Shown: in pieces, positions 1 to 8,125 of the stretch | How the letters are laid out: each line of letters opens with the position of its first letter | Position numbering within the stretch: the first letter of the stretch is position 1 | From: Buttiauxella selenatireducens | Lineage (GTDB): Bacteria; Pseudomonadota; Gammaproteobacteria; Enterobacterales; Enterobacteriaceae | Direction: 5' to 3' | NCBI RefSeq assembly: GCF_031432975.1 | Contig: NZ_CP133838.1 | Coordinates: 4,712,001 to 4,776,000 of the forward strand | Length of the DNA: 64,000 nucleotides | Translations under genes and position numbers: made by a program | Notes under the pieces: generated by a model | Databases searched by the model: none | Told to the model about the DNA's origin: nothing | The model's input: the letters and a program-made list of their open reading frames with translations, nothing else

Positions 1-37
1 CGCTGCGGCCCGTTTAACACCTCCCTTCTCTCCACCA

Positions 38-46
38 TGCTATAGT
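38..46 (+). promoter_or_regulatory. Extended -10 promoter candidate for cutA-dsbD
   Basis: TGC followed by TATAGT (41-46) forms an extended -10 element about 33 bases before the cutA start. No good -35 hexamer lies 17 bases upstream, as expected for an extended -10 promoter. This is inferred from sequence only. Confidence 0.45.
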
Positions 47-78
47 CAACCGCTGTTTCCCCAGATACGAGGTTTGCT

Positions 79-402
79 ATGCCAACAACCCAGGCTGTTG
101 TCATCCTTTGTACTGCCCCTGACGAAGCCACCGCCCAAGACCTTGCCACCCTTGTGCTGTCTGAAAAACTGGCCGCCTGCGTCACCTTATTACCTGGTGC
201 CACTTCGTTGTATTACTGGGAAGGGAAAATGGAACAGGAGTATGAGGTGCAGATGTTGCTAAAAAGCGATATCGACCATCAAGAAGCCTTGATAGCGTGT
301 CTCAAATCGCATCACCCATACCAAACCCCTGAATTACTGGTTCTGCCAGTTACCCACGGAGATAGTGATTACCTCTCATGGCTCTACGCATCTTTGCGCT
401 AA
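79..402 (+). CDS. cutA: CutA divalent-cation tolerance protein
   Basis: Cytoplasmic trimeric CutA1-family protein of 107 residues, close to the 112 of E. coli. Family hallmarks are visible: the N-terminal strand followed by the [12 protein letters not shown] segment, the YYWEGK motif at about residue 45, and the C-terminal [13 protein letters not shown] segment. The family is linked to copper tolerance, but its molecular role is unsettled. The ATG at 79 follows GAGG with suitable spacing. Its 3' end overlaps dsbD by 25 bases, the same arrangement as in E. coli, so the two genes are probably co-transcribed and translationally linked. Confidence 0.95.
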   Translation: MPTTQAVVILCTAPDEATAQDLATLVLSEKLAACVTLLPGATSLYYWEGKMEQEYEVQMLLKSDIDHQEALIACLKSHHPYQTPELLVLPVTHGDSDYLSWLYASLR

Positions 403-2204
403 TCTTTGCGCTTTTCAGCACCCACGCTTTTGCAGGCCTGTTCGATAACCAGAGCAAATCTCAATTTGTTCCTGTCGACCAGGCTTTTGCTTTCGATTTT
501 CAGCAATCAGGAAACCAGCTCAACCTGAACTGGCAGATAAAACCTGGCTACTACCTTTATCGTCAGCAAATCAAGCTGACCCCGACGCAAGCTGAGCTCG
601 CACCGCTGGAATTGCCGAAAGGCACCTGGCATGAAGACGAGTTCTACGGCAAGACCGAGATTTATACCCAGCAGCTCAATCTGCCCGTCACGCTTCAAAC
701 GGCAGCCAAAGGCGCGACCGTCAGCGTGACTTACCAGGGTTGTGCCGAAGCAGGGTTCTGTTATCCGCCTGAAACGCGCGTCGTGCCGCTGAGTGCTGTG
801 GTTGCAGGTGATGAAAATCGCCCTCACCCTAACCCTCTCCCCCAGGAGAGGGAACAAACCTCTTCCTCTATTGCCACAACAGCTTCTTCCTCCCTCTCCC
901 CTGGAGAGAAGGAATTAAGCACTGGAGCTTCTTCCTCCCTCTCCCTTGGGGAGAGGGCCGGGGTGAGGGGCTCAGACAATTCAACCACCACCCAGCTCCC
1001 GTTCTCCGCACTCTGGGCATTCCTGATCGGTATCGGCATCGCCTTCACGCCTTGCGTGCTGCCGATGTACCCACTGATTTCAGGCATCGTGTTGGGCGGA
1101 AAACAGCGCTTATCCACCGCTCGAGCCCTGCTTCTGACCTTTGTTTACGTGCAAGGAATGGCGCTGACCTATACCGCTCTGGGCCTGGTCGTCGCCGCTG
1201 CTGGCCTTCAATTCCAGGCCGCGCTGCAACACCCTTACGTGCTCATCGGGCTGTCAGCCCTCTTTGTGCTACTTGCCGCCTCGATGTTTGGGTTGTTTAC
1301 GCTGCAACTGCCATCATCACTGCAAACGCGTCTGACGCTGATGAGTAATCGCCAGCAAGGTGGGTCAGCAGGTGGCGTCTTTGCGATGGGAGCCCTGGCC
1401 GGATTAATTTGCTCGCCTTGTACCACCGCACCATTGAGCGCCATCCTTCTGTACATCGCCCAAAGCGGGAACATGTGGCTAGGCGGCGGCACGTTGTACC
1501 TTTATGCGTTAGGTATGGGTCTGCCGCTGATGTTGATCACTGTTTTCGGCAACCGCCTGTTGCCAAAAAGCGGCCCGTGGATGGAAACTGTCAAAATCGC
1601 GTTTGGTTTTGTGATCCTCGCACTACCAGTATTTTTGCTGGAACGCATACTGGGAGAAACATGGGGGATTCGTTTGTGGGGATTGCTCGGCGTGGCGTTC
1701 TTTAGCTGGGCGTTTATCACGAGCCTGCACGCCAAAAAATCATGGATGCGCATCGTGCAGATCATTTTGCTTGGTGCGGCGCTGGTTTGTGCTCGCCCTG
1801 TGCAAGATTGGGCATTTGGCAGCACCGTCACGGCAAACCAGGCACAACTCAATTTCACGAAGATTGCCAACGTAGAGCAGTTAGACGCCGCGCTCGCTAA
1901 TGCAAAAGGTCAGCCTGTTATGCTCGATTTGTACGCCGACTGGTGCGTGGCCTGCAAAGAGTTTGAAAAATACACCTTTAGCGATCCTAAAGTGCAGCAA
2001 CGGTTGGCAAATACTGTTTTACTGCAAGCGGACGTTACAGCCAATAACGCGCAAGATGTCGCGCTGTTAAAGCATCTACAGGTTTTAGGGCTACCCACTA
2101 TATTGTTCTTTGATGATCAAGGGCGCGAGCAGCCGGAAGCACGCGTGACAGGCTTTATGGATGCGAGCACGTTTGATGCGCATTTGCGCAATCAAGCACC
2201 GTAA
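378..2204 (+). CDS. dsbD: Protein-disulfide reductase DsbD (DipZ) with an in-frame repeat insertion
   Basis: Inner-membrane transporter that carries electrons from cytoplasmic thioredoxin to periplasmic DsbC, DsbG and CcmG. A signal peptide (residues 1-19) leads into the N-terminal alpha domain, whose cysteine pair lies in [11 protein letters not shown]. Then come the eight-helix beta domain, with cysteines in [11 protein letters not shown] and [11 protein letters not shown], and the C-terminal thioredoxin-like domain with DWCVACK. All six redox cysteines are present. The protein has 608 residues against 565 in E. coli. The excess is a Ser/Pro/Gly-rich linker at about residues 148-200, between the alpha and beta domains, and is encoded by a REP-like palindromic repeat that keeps the frame. 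Function is probably intact because the insertion sits in a natural hinge. Confidence 0.97.
   Translation: MALRIFALIFALFSTHAFAGLFDNQSKSQFVPVDQAFAFDFQQSGNQLNLNWQIKPGYYLYRQQIKLTPTQAELAPLELPKGTWHEDEFYGKTEIYTQQLNLPVTLQTAAKGATVSVTYQGCAEAGFCYPPETRVVPLSAVVAGDENRPHPNPLPQEREQTSSSIATTASSSLSPGEKELSTGASSSLSLGERAGVRGSDNSTTTQLPFSALWAFLIGIGIAFTPCVLPMYPLISGIVLGGKQRLSTARALLLTFVYVQGMALTYTALGLVVAAAGLQFQAALQHPYVLIGLSALFVLLAASMFGLFTLQLPSSLQTRLTLMSNRQQGGSAGGVFAMGALAGLICSPCTTAPLSAILLYIAQSGNMWLGGGTLYLYALGMGLPLMLITVFGNRLLPKSGPWMETVKIAFGFVILALPVFLLERILGETWGIRLWGLLGVAFFSWAFITSLHAKKSWMRIVQIILLGAALVCARPVQDWAFGSTVTANQAQLNFTKIANVEQLDAALANAKGQPVMLDLYADWCVACKEFEKYTFSDPKVQQRLANTVLLQADVTANNAQDVALLKHLQVLGLPTILFFDDQGREQPEARVTGFMDASTFDAHLRNQAP
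821..970 (+). repeat. REP-like palindromic element inserted in frame within dsbD
   Basis: The outer arms 821-842 and 948-969 are inverted repeats matching at 19 of 22 positions, built from CCCTCACCC and CCCTCTCCCC with reverse complements GGGGAGAGGG and GGGTGAGGG. Inside is an exact 20-base direct repeat, AGCTTCTTCCTCCCTCTCCC, at 881-900 and 926-945. Elements with these arms are normally intergenic in enterobacteria. Here the element is translated without a stop and accounts for the longer DsbD linker. Confidence 0.8.
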
Positions 2205-2235
2205 ACAACACTACTATGGGACGTACACTAAATAG

Positions 2236-2280
2236 TTCAAGTTGCATCGCAGCGGCAAGAGAACGCAGAAGCAGCTTGAA
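2236..2280. repeat. Imperfect inverted repeat between dsbD and yjdC
   Basis: TTCAAGTTGC (2236-2245) pairs with GCAGCTTGAA (2271-2280) with one G:T pair. The 45-base element fills most of the dsbD-yjdC gap. It resembles a dispersed enterobacterial intergenic repeat. It has no T tract, so a terminator role is unlikely. Confidence 0.45.
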
Positions 2281-2309
2281 GTATGACGGGTACAAGGGAG
2301 GAGAATACC

Positions 2310-2885
2310 GTGCAACGCGAAGACGTACTTGAGCACGCCCTACACGTCCTAGAACGTGTGGGGATTGCAAGCACCACTCTGGAGATGGTCGCGAATGAAG
2401 CTGACTATCCGGTAAAAGAAATTCGTCAATTCTGGCCCGATACTGAAGCAGTGCTCTACGATGCCCTGCGCTATTTGAGCCAGCAAATTGATGTATGGCG
2501 TCGTCAGTTAATACTCGACGATGAGCTATCGCTGGAACAAAAACTACTGAAGCGCTACCAGGCGTTGACCGAATGCGTTAACAACCAGCGCTATCCGGGC
2601 TGCCTGTTTATCGCCGCTTGCACGTTTTATCCAGATGCGGCACATCCCATTCATCAACTGGCCGATCAACAGAAAAAAGCCGCATGGGAATTCACCCACG
2701 AGTTGCTGACGCAACTGGAAGTGGATGACCCAGCGATGGTGGCTCACCAAATGGAACTGGTGCTGGAAGGTTGTCTGAGCCGCTTACTGGTGAAGCGCAG
2801 CCAGGCAGATATCGAAACCGCTCGCCGACTGGCCGAAGACATTCTACGGTTTGCGCAGTGCCGACAGGGTGGCGCTTTAACGTGA
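2310..2885 (+). CDS. yjdC: TetR-family regulator YjdC
   Basis: A 191-residue TetR-type repressor very similar over its full length to E. coli YjdC. The N-terminal helix-turn-helix lies at about residues 10-50, and the conserved block [18 protein letters not shown] follows. The C-terminal ligand domain contains [15 protein letters not shown] and ends in CRQGGALT. The GTG at 2310 is chosen because a strong Shine-Dalgarno (AAGGGAGGAG) sits 7-8 bases upstream and the resulting length matches E. coli; an in-frame ATG at 2283 precedes the Shine-Dalgarno. It lies downstream of dsbD as in E. coli. Ligand and targets are not evident. Confidence 0.93.
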   Translation: MQREDVLEHALHVLERVGIASTTLEMVANEADYPVKEIRQFWPDTEAVLYDALRYLSQQIDVWRRQLILDDELSLEQKLLKRYQALTECVNNQRYPGCLFIAACTFYPDAAHPIHQLADQQKKAAWEFTHELLTQLEVDDPAMVAHQMELVLEGCLSRLLVKRSQADIETARRLAEDILRFAQCRQGGALT

Positions 2886-2960
2886 TGAGTGATTTTCTCG
2901 CCACTCTGCATGAAAAGCAGGCAGTTAAACGCATTTAACACCTTTTTTATGACAAAGCCG

Positions 2961-2989
2961 TTGACGGCAAACGGCCTTTACGGTTTAAT
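2961..2989 (+). promoter_or_regulatory. Sigma-70 promoter of the tRNA-Phe gene
   Basis: TTGACG (2961-2966) and TTTAAT (2984-2989) are separated by 17 bases. A GC-rich discriminator (GCGCCCC) follows, typical of stable-RNA promoters under stringent control. The mature tRNA begins 11 bases further on. Confidence 0.8.
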
Positions 2990-2999
2990 GCGCCCCGTT

Positions 3000-3075
3000 G
3001 CCCGGATAGCTCAGTCGGTAGAGCAGGGGATTGAAAATCCCCGTGTCCTTGGTTCGATTCCGAGTCCGGGCACCA
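3000..3075 (+). tRNA. pheU: tRNA-Phe (GAA anticodon)
   Basis: A complete 76-base cloverleaf. The acceptor stem GCCCGGA pairs with TCCGGGC, and the 3' CCA is encoded. The anticodon loop TTGAAAA carries GAA inside a GGGGA/TCCCC stem, and the T-loop is TTCGATT. Its position after yjdC matches E. coli pheU. tRNA-Phe genes are frequent integration sites, but no integrase or element follows here. Confidence 0.98.
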
Positions 3076-3086
3076 CTATTTAGAAG

Positions 3087-3109
3087 AACCCGCCTATGGC
3101 GGGTTTTTT
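3087..3109 (+). terminator. Rho-independent terminator of tRNA-Phe
   Basis: AACCCGCC (3087-3094), a TAT loop and GGCGGGTT (3098-3105) form an 8-bp stem running into a T tract (3104-3109), 11 bases after the tRNA. Confidence 0.93.
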
Positions 3110-3175
3110 GCTTTCTGGGTTCTTTTAACTCGCCTGTCAGTAGCCTCTCCCCTTAAAAACTACACCCGCTTTAAC

Positions 3176-3240
3176 TGATGTACGTCATATACATCACTAA
3201 AATCCGTCCTTATGATGTGCCCCAACGTCCGAGGTTCGGA
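3176..3240 (+). promoter_or_regulatory. Inverted repeat and leader hairpin upstream of the PPC-ECF operon
   Basis: A perfect palindrome, TGATGTA (3176-3182), 7 bases, TACATCA (3190-3196), looks like a repressor operator. Further on TCCGA-GGT-TCGGA (3228-3240) forms a small hairpin. The long gap between tRNA-Phe and the first gene (3110-3350) leaves room for a structured leader. I found no conserved core of the thiamine, cobalamin or FMN riboswitches. Confidence 0.4.
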
Positions 3241-3350
3241 GTTATCTGGAAATAATTACCCTCCCAAATGCTGCACCCTGCCCTCTCGACGCCACTTAAC
3301 TCTATGCTTTGCTCTGAGCTTTAATTTTTGTCTCTCAAGAGGATCTCATC

Positions 3351-3770
3351 GTGGTGACATCTATGCCATCAACGGCACGTTTCTATGCTCTACGTCTGCT
3401 GCCACAACAAGAAGTGCTCAGTGCGTTACGCGATTTTATCCGTTTAAACGGGCTTCGTGCCGCGTGGATAAGCGGTTGCGTCGGTAGTCTGAGCGACGTC
3501 GCTTTTCGCTTTGCCGGGCGTGAAGAAACCACCTTATTGAGCGGGAAGTTTGAAGTGGTGTCGCTGATTGGCACGCTGGAAAAAGGTGGCGAACATCTTC
3601 ATTTGTCGATAGCCGATGAAAATGGGCAGATGACTGGCGGCCATGTGATGGATGGTTGCCTGGTGCGCACAACACTTGAGCTGGTGATTGGGGAATTGAG
3701 CGAGATTTCATTTAGCCGACAACCTTGTACGCATTCGGGGTATGACGAACTGATCGTCACTCCTCGCTAA
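3351..3770 (+). CDS. PPC/DUF296-domain protein
   Basis: A 139-residue single-domain protein of the plants-and-prokaryotes-conserved (PPC, DUF296) family. Diagnostic segments are EHLHLSIAD, then GQMTGGHVMDGC, then ELVIGEL. The histidines of HLHLS and GGH are the positions thought to bind metal in bacterial PPC proteins. Bacterial members form trimers of unknown function, and some are annotated as DNA-binding by analogy to plant AHL proteins. The start is GTG at 3351 or the adjacent GTG at 3354, after GAGGA. It is the first gene of the ECF importer operon, which suggests a role in sensing or handling the imported compound. Confidence 0.88.
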   Translation: MVTSMPSTARFYALRLLPQQEVLSALRDFIRLNGLRAAWISGCVGSLSDVAFRFAGREETTLLSGKFEVVSLIGTLEKGGEHLHLSIADENGQMTGGHVMDGCLVRTTLELVIGELSEISFSRQPCTHSGYDELIVTPR

Positions 3771-3815
3771 AAACACGCTAAACATTACTTGGTTCTTTTT
3801 ATCTTTGAGGTATTT

Positions 3816-4394
3816 ATGGCACGTAAAGGGTTGTCGAGTCAGACACTGGTTTTGATTGTCATTTCTATCGCGATCAACATGATTGCGGGTCAGTTAGTGT
3901 CGATGTTGAAATTGCCTATTTTCCTCGACTCTATCGGGACATTGCTCAGCGCCGTACTGGCGGGGCCAATTATCGGCATGCTGACAGGCTTACTGACGAA
4001 TATTATTTGGGGATTATTAACCGATCCTATGGCGGCAGCTTTTGCCCCGGTAGCAATGGTCATCGGCCTGGTCGCAGGTTTACTGGCGCGTATTGGCTGG
4101 TTCCGTTCGCTGCCAAAAGTTATCGCCAGCGGCGTGGTGATCACTCTGGCGGTTACCGTCATTGCCGTGCCGATTCGTACTTATCTGTTTGGTGGCGTGA
4201 CGGGCAGCGGTGCTGATTTCCTGGTTGCGTACGTGCATTCAATGGGCAACGACCTGATTGAATCCGTCGCCATGACGGTGCTGGGCGCGAACCTGGTGGA
4301 TAAAATACTGACCGCAATCATTGTCTGGCTGCTGGTGCGTAACATGCCGCAACGCACGTTACGTAGCTTCCCAGCCATGGCAGCCGTTCGTTAA
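3816..4394 (+). CDS. ECF transporter substrate-binding (S) component
   Basis: A 192-residue integral membrane protein with five or six hydrophobic segments. It carries the ECF S-component pattern of a second helix pair with LDSIGTLLSAVLAGPIIGMLTG followed by LLTNIIWGLL. It is the substrate-specificity subunit of the importer encoded by the next three genes. The ATG at 3816 (MARKG) follows GAGG at a good distance; a TTG at 3789 is unlikely. It overlaps the T-component gene by one base (TAATG). The substrate cannot be named from sequence; S components usually bind vitamins, metals or other micronutrients. Confidence 0.85.
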   Translation: MARKGLSSQTLVLIVISIAINMIAGQLVSMLKLPIFLDSIGTLLSAVLAGPIIGMLTGLLTNIIWGLLTDPMAAAFAPVAMVIGLVAGLLARIGWFRSLPKVIASGVVITLAVTVIAVPIRTYLFGGVTGSGADFLVAYVHSMGNDLIESVAMTVLGANLVDKILTAIIVWLLVRNMPQRTLRSFPAMAAVR

Positions 4395-5104
4395 TGCACC
4401 CTTTTACCTCCCTGACAATCTGGGTGGTGCTCGGCATCAGTAGTTTACTGATGCCGCTTGGTTATCCACTTCTGGTCTACAGTCTTGCCATATTCCTCGC
4501 GCTCATCCTGATGAAAAGCACCCGCCACCGCTGGCGTTATGTGGTGTGGATTATGCTACCGATGGCGGGCGGTTTATGGCTAGTACACAGTGGTTGGCTG
4601 GCGTGGTGGTTACACGGCGAGGTGCGAGATAACAGCCAGTTGCTGAGAGCCGCCGCTTTATGGTTGCGGTTATTAGCCTTGCTCAGCAGCGGGCAAATCC
4701 TGCTGCAATTTATGCCGACACAACGCTTTATCCGCGCGCTGTTTGCCAGCCGATTACCACTCTGGCTTTCCTATTTACTTGCCGGCCCTCTGCTGATTGT
4801 CGAGCAATTACGCGCACAACTGGCAGCCATCTATGAGGCACAGCTTGCACGCGGTGTCCCCCTTGATGGTCGCTGGTATCAACGCCTGCGCTACATCCCG
4901 GCGCTCGTGATGCCACTGACCCACAGTGCGCTGAATGATTTAACGGCCCGCAGTTCCGCACTGGATATGCGTGCATTCCGCCTGCACCCTAGGCGCACCA
5001 CGCTTTGGGCTCCACCTGATAGCACTTTTCAGCGTGGTGTTCGCTACGTTCTGTTGTTGGTGATGATACTGGAAACCGGAGTCTGGCTATGGCTGTGGCA
5101 CTGA
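4394..5104 (+). CDS. ecfT: ECF transporter transmembrane (T) component
   Basis: A 236-residue CbiQ/EcfT-family membrane scaffold. About five hydrophobic helices are visible. The cytoplasmic coupling region includes AQLARGVPLDG, where the Ala-Arg-Gly core of the conserved coupling motif is recognisable, and SALDMRAF near residue 190. It couples the two ATPases to the S component. Its start overlaps the S gene stop, and its 3' end overlaps the first ATPase gene by 16 bases, so this is a tightly coupled operon. Confidence 0.88.
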   Translation: MHPFTSLTIWVVLGISSLLMPLGYPLLVYSLAIFLALILMKSTRHRWRYVVWIMLPMAGGLWLVHSGWLAWWLHGEVRDNSQLLRAAALWLRLLALLSSGQILLQFMPTQRFIRALFASRLPLWLSYLLAGPLLIVEQLRAQLAAIYEAQLARGVPLDGRWYQRLRYIPALVMPLTHSALNDLTARSSALDMRAFRLHPRRTTLWAPPDSTFQRGVRYVLLLVMILETGVWLWLWH

Positions 5105-5763
5105 ATGCGCTGAGTTTTACCCCGCAAGGTAGCCGAGGCTGGCGGCTGCAAAATATCAATTTGCACTGCTCCACGCCGGGGCTCTACGGCATTAGCGGAG
5201 GCAATGGCAGCGGAAAAACGACGCTTGCGCAGCTTCTGGCAGGCTGTTTTCCTGACTTCTTACCGGGAACGTTAGTAGGCGAAGGACGAGTACTGGATAC
5301 GGTATTAGGCTCGCTGCCGCTGGTGGAAATGGCGCAGCAAGTGCAATTGATCCAGCAAGCGCCACAACTACACCTGTCAGGATGCACCTTTAGCGTCGAA
5401 GAAGAGGTTGCCTTCGGGCCAGAAAATCTGTGTCTCAGTGAAGCCGAGATTATGGAACGCATCGACGAAGCGCTGACGTTTACCGATTGTCATGCGTTAC
5501 GTTTACGCCATCCAGCCACCCTTTCTGGCGGTGAAGCGCAGCGTGTCGTGATGGCCTGTGCATTAGCGATGCGCCCGAAGTTATTAATCCTTGATGAAGC
5601 CTTTAGCCGCCTGACGCCGCAAGCGACCGCGGAATTATTGCAACGGCTGACAGACTACGCCCACCAGCAGCAGTGCATCATCATACTTTTTGAGCGTTCA
5701 CTGGCACACGTTGCTGTCGAGTGCCGACAAACCTGGATGCTGACTGAGGGGACGTTATGCTAA
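5089..5763 (+). CDS. ecfA1: ECF transporter ATPase, first subunit
   Basis: A 224-residue ABC ATPase. Walker A is GGNGSGKTT (about residue 40), the signature is LSGGEAQRV (about 146) and Walker B is LLILDEAF (about 167). The switch histidine expected after the last core strand is missing; the sequence there reads IIILFERSLAH. With the partner's degenerate signature this predicts one canonical and one degenerate composite ATP site. The gene overlaps both ecfT and the next ATPase gene. Confidence 0.92.
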   Translation: MAVALNALSFTPQGSRGWRLQNINLHCSTPGLYGISGGNGSGKTTLAQLLAGCFPDFLPGTLVGEGRVLDTVLGSLPLVEMAQQVQLIQQAPQLHLSGCTFSVEEEVAFGPENLCLSEAEIMERIDEALTFTDCHALRLRHPATLSGGEAQRVVMACALAMRPKLLILDEAFSRLTPQATAELLQRLTDYAHQQQCIIILFERSLAHVAVECRQTWMLTEGTLC

Positions 5764-6431
5764 ACATTGAATCGCTGGAATTTCAGTGGCCTTCGGCGGC
5801 TCAGCCCACAATTAAAGGGGTGAACCTGACGGTTAACACTGGTGAATGGGTGGCGTTGATTGGCGATAACGGTGCAGGGAAATCCACACTGTTGCGTTTA
5901 ATGGCCGGATTATTAAAACCGAACAGCGGGCAAGTCAGTTTACAGGGGAAAAACATCGCAAGCCTGAAAGCCGCACAGCGGGCGCCATTACTGGGGGTGT
6001 TATTTCAGGAAGCGGAGCGGCAAATATTCCACAATCGGGTATGGGATGAGATCGCGTTTGGTTTACGCCATCAGGGGATTAAAGGCGAGGCACTGGACGA
6101 TAAAATTGCGCACACCCTCGCACTGTGTGAATTAACAGACGTTGCAGATGCTCATCCTCTGGACTTGCATGCCGGTCAACGCCGCATGATCGCCGTCGCA
6201 AGCCTCGCCGTCGTTGCACCACCGTTACTGCTATTAGATGAACCCAGCCGCGATTTTGATAGCCACTGGTTGGGGATTTTTAACAAGTGGCTCACGTGCT
6301 GCCGCGCTCAAGGTACGACCATTCTGACTATCAGCCATGATTATACGTTTGTAAAACAGCACTTCGCCCGCACTATCCGGCTTGCCGATGGACGGATTGC
6401 AGAGGATGGAGAAACTCAGCACATCCTCTGA
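5757..6431 (+). CDS. ecfA2: ECF transporter ATPase, second subunit
   Basis: A 224-residue ABC ATPase. Walker A is GDNGAGKSTLL (about residue 38), Walker B is LLLLDEPSRDFD (about 160) and the switch histidine is intact in ISHDYTF. The signature is degenerate, LHAGQRRM in place of LSGGQ. It pairs with the preceding ATPase, whose signature is canonical but whose switch histidine is missing. It overlaps the previous gene by 7 bases and ends the operon. Confidence 0.92.
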   Translation: MLNIESLEFQWPSAAQPTIKGVNLTVNTGEWVALIGDNGAGKSTLLRLMAGLLKPNSGQVSLQGKNIASLKAAQRAPLLGVLFQEAERQIFHNRVWDEIAFGLRHQGIKGEALDDKIAHTLALCELTDVADAHPLDLHAGQRRMIAVASLAVVAPPLLLLDEPSRDFDSHWLGIFNKWLTCCRAQGTTILTISHDYTFVKQHFARTIRLADGRIAEDGETQHIL

Positions 6432-6447
6432 GAGCGGTAAATGTTCA

Positions 6448-6906
6448 CTACAATACTCGCGTCATAAAACGGCTGTTCGGGTCGAATTGATAATCAGCGA
6501 ACGGTTCGCAATCGACAAAACCATGCTTGAGATAAAGTTGATGGCAGGCTGCAAATCCCGGTTGTGTCCCCGTTTCTAAGCTCAGGCGCTGTAAACCACG
6601 CTCGCGGGCAACGTGCAGGATGTGAACTAAAAACTGGTTAGCGACGCCACGGCGTAAAAATGCCGTGGCTGTGCGCATGGATTTCAGCTCGCCATGTCGT
6701 TCATCCAGCATTTTTAGAGCCCCAATTCCGGCTAACAGCTCCCCTTCCCACGCCGACCAGAAAGTCACCGCAGGGTCACGCAGCTTTTGCACATCCAACG
6801 CATGGCTGCTTTCTGGTGGAGACTGTTCCAGCATTCCAGAAATATGAAAAGCCACTAATGACTGCACCGCGTGATGTGTAAGATCATCAACTTTGATAGT
6901 GAACAT
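6448..6906 (-). CDS. GNAT-family N-acetyltransferase
   Basis: A 152-residue GNAT acetyltransferase. The acetyl-CoA binding loop is RRGVANQFL (about residues 85-93), followed by a helix and the beta-5 strand LSLETGTQPGF. The C-terminal YLKHGFVDCEPFADY segment is typical of small-molecule acetyltransferases. It faces the ECF operon tail to tail, with 16 bases between the stops. The substrate is unknown. Confidence 0.88.
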   Translation of the reverse strand: MFTIKVDDLTHHAVQSLVAFHISGMLEQSPPESSHALDVQKLRDPAVTFWSAWEGELLAGIGALKMLDERHGELKSMRTATAFLRRGVANQFLVHILHVARERGLQRLSLETGTQPGFAACHQLYLKHGFVDCEPFADYQFDPNSRFMTRVL

Positions 6907-7003
6907 GCTCTGTTTCCAAATGAGTGCTTTGAGAATCTACAACATATTTGCAACATCAAAGCGGACATCAGAAACCTCGTCCAATACAAAGTACTTATGA
7001 CAC

Positions 7004-8125
7004 TTACTTATTCATTCGCTGGAGCTGAATCTGATCGGCAGCTTTTGCCTGTTCTGCCAGCTCAGAAAACTGCGATGGCAGATAAAAACGCTCAGGCGCT
7101 TTAAGGCTGTGCATATCACTGCCGGTATGGATTTGTAGCTCCCCGAGCTGGCTTAGCGTAACGCCTGCAACCGTCGCGGGCATCTCCAAACGATAAGCCT
7201 GGGTATTTTCAAACGGCACTTTGGTCGGATAGCGGTTTTCACTCAAATCGTAGTTTCGATTGAGCACCAAAAATTTATCCGGCACCCGGCGCTTACTGTT
7301 CCACCAGTCACCGTCAACGGCGCGGAATTGCCTTTCGGTTTCAGCTTTACTGACCGCGCCAAGTTGCACCAACGCCTTGTGGAGCGCTTTATCCATCGCT
7401 TTATTGTATGAATCAACCGACCCCGCATTGCCGTGCAAAATCACGTTTATCGCAAGCCTTGCCCCTAATAAATTGGAATAGAGATCTTCTGGTGAGAAAG
7501 CGGATATTTCCTCAGGAAACCCCGGTACAGACTCGAAACCGTACCACTGGGCAATCTCATGCCATTGCGCGAGTTGAAATGCGAGATGCCCCGCAAGCCA
7601 CGCCGCAATGGTGTAACGCTCAACCATGGAAGCAGGCGGTGTAAACGCATGCAGTTGAATGCGTCTGACTCCCAGCTCTTCGCTATAGAACAATCGCCAG
7701 TCCTGGCCGAGTCGGGAGTAAATCTGCGAGAAAAGATAAAAGGTATTATCGGCAGTATCACGGACGTGGGCGATGTCGATAAAACCACCACGATGGGTAT
7801 AAATCAGGCCGCTTTTCTCTTCGCTCAGACCGACGATATTTTTGACCGCCCCCAGCGCACTGTCGTTATAGCGATGCTGGCCGAGCGTCGCGAGTGTCAG
7901 AATATTACCAATCTGGTAAACCGGAATCGGTACGCCAACGGCCCGCACTTTCAAGTCATAACCAAATGCGCAGCAAGGGCGCAAGGACTCAGGCGCAATC
8001 AAATCTTGTGCCACTGGCCACACACGCCGCGCCTGCTCGATGGGTAAAATATCGGCTGACTGCGGTTGCGCGCCATAACTCAAAGAGGCCACGCCCAGTA
8101 GCAGAGTAACAATCCAGACCCGCAT
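7004..8125 (-). CDS. DUF4056-family exported protein
   Basis: A 373-residue protein with a clear signal peptide (cleavage after SLSYGA). The mature part matches the DUF4056 family of unknown function. Visible segments are RPCCAFGYDLK, TLGQHRYNDSALG, YTHRGGFIDIAHVRD, and a conserved LAQWHEIAQWYGFE with a His-Glu pair that could bind a metal. A hydrolase or peptidase role is only a guess. The ATG follows GGAGG and overlaps the stop of the upstream barrel gene (TAATG). It is the last gene of a four-gene envelope operon. Confidence 0.8.
   Translation of the reverse strand: MRVWIVTLLLGVASLSYGAQPQSADILPIEQARRVWPVAQDLIAPESLRPCCAFGYDLKVRAVGVPIPVYQIGNILTLATLGQHRYNDSALGAVKNIVGLSEEKSGLIYTHRGGFIDIAHVRDTADNTFYLFSQIYSRLGQDWRLFYSEELGVRRIQLHAFTPPASMVERYTIAAWLAGHLAFQLAQWHEIAQWYGFESVPGFPEEISAFSPEDLYSNLLGARLAINVILHGNAGSVDSYNKAMDKALHKALVQLGAVSKAETERQFRAVDGDWWNSKRRVPDKFLVLNRNYDLSENRYPTKVPFENTQAYRLEMPATVAGVTLSQLGELQIHTGSDMHSLKAPERFYLPSQFSELAEQAKAADQIQLQRMNK

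Noticed and set aside
507..1117. Minus-strand open frames across the 5' half of dsbD
   Set aside because: They mirror the dsbD reading frame and the palindromic repeat, and have no start signals.
3000..3110. Integration site of a genomic island at tRNA-Phe
   Set aside because: No integrase gene and no recognisable repeat of the tRNA 3' end was found in the window. The genes that follow look like ordinary chromosomal cargo.
3110..3350. A thiamine, cobalamin or FMN riboswitch before the ECF operon
   Set aside because: None of the conserved core sequences of these classes is present. A different or new leader class remains possible but unproven.
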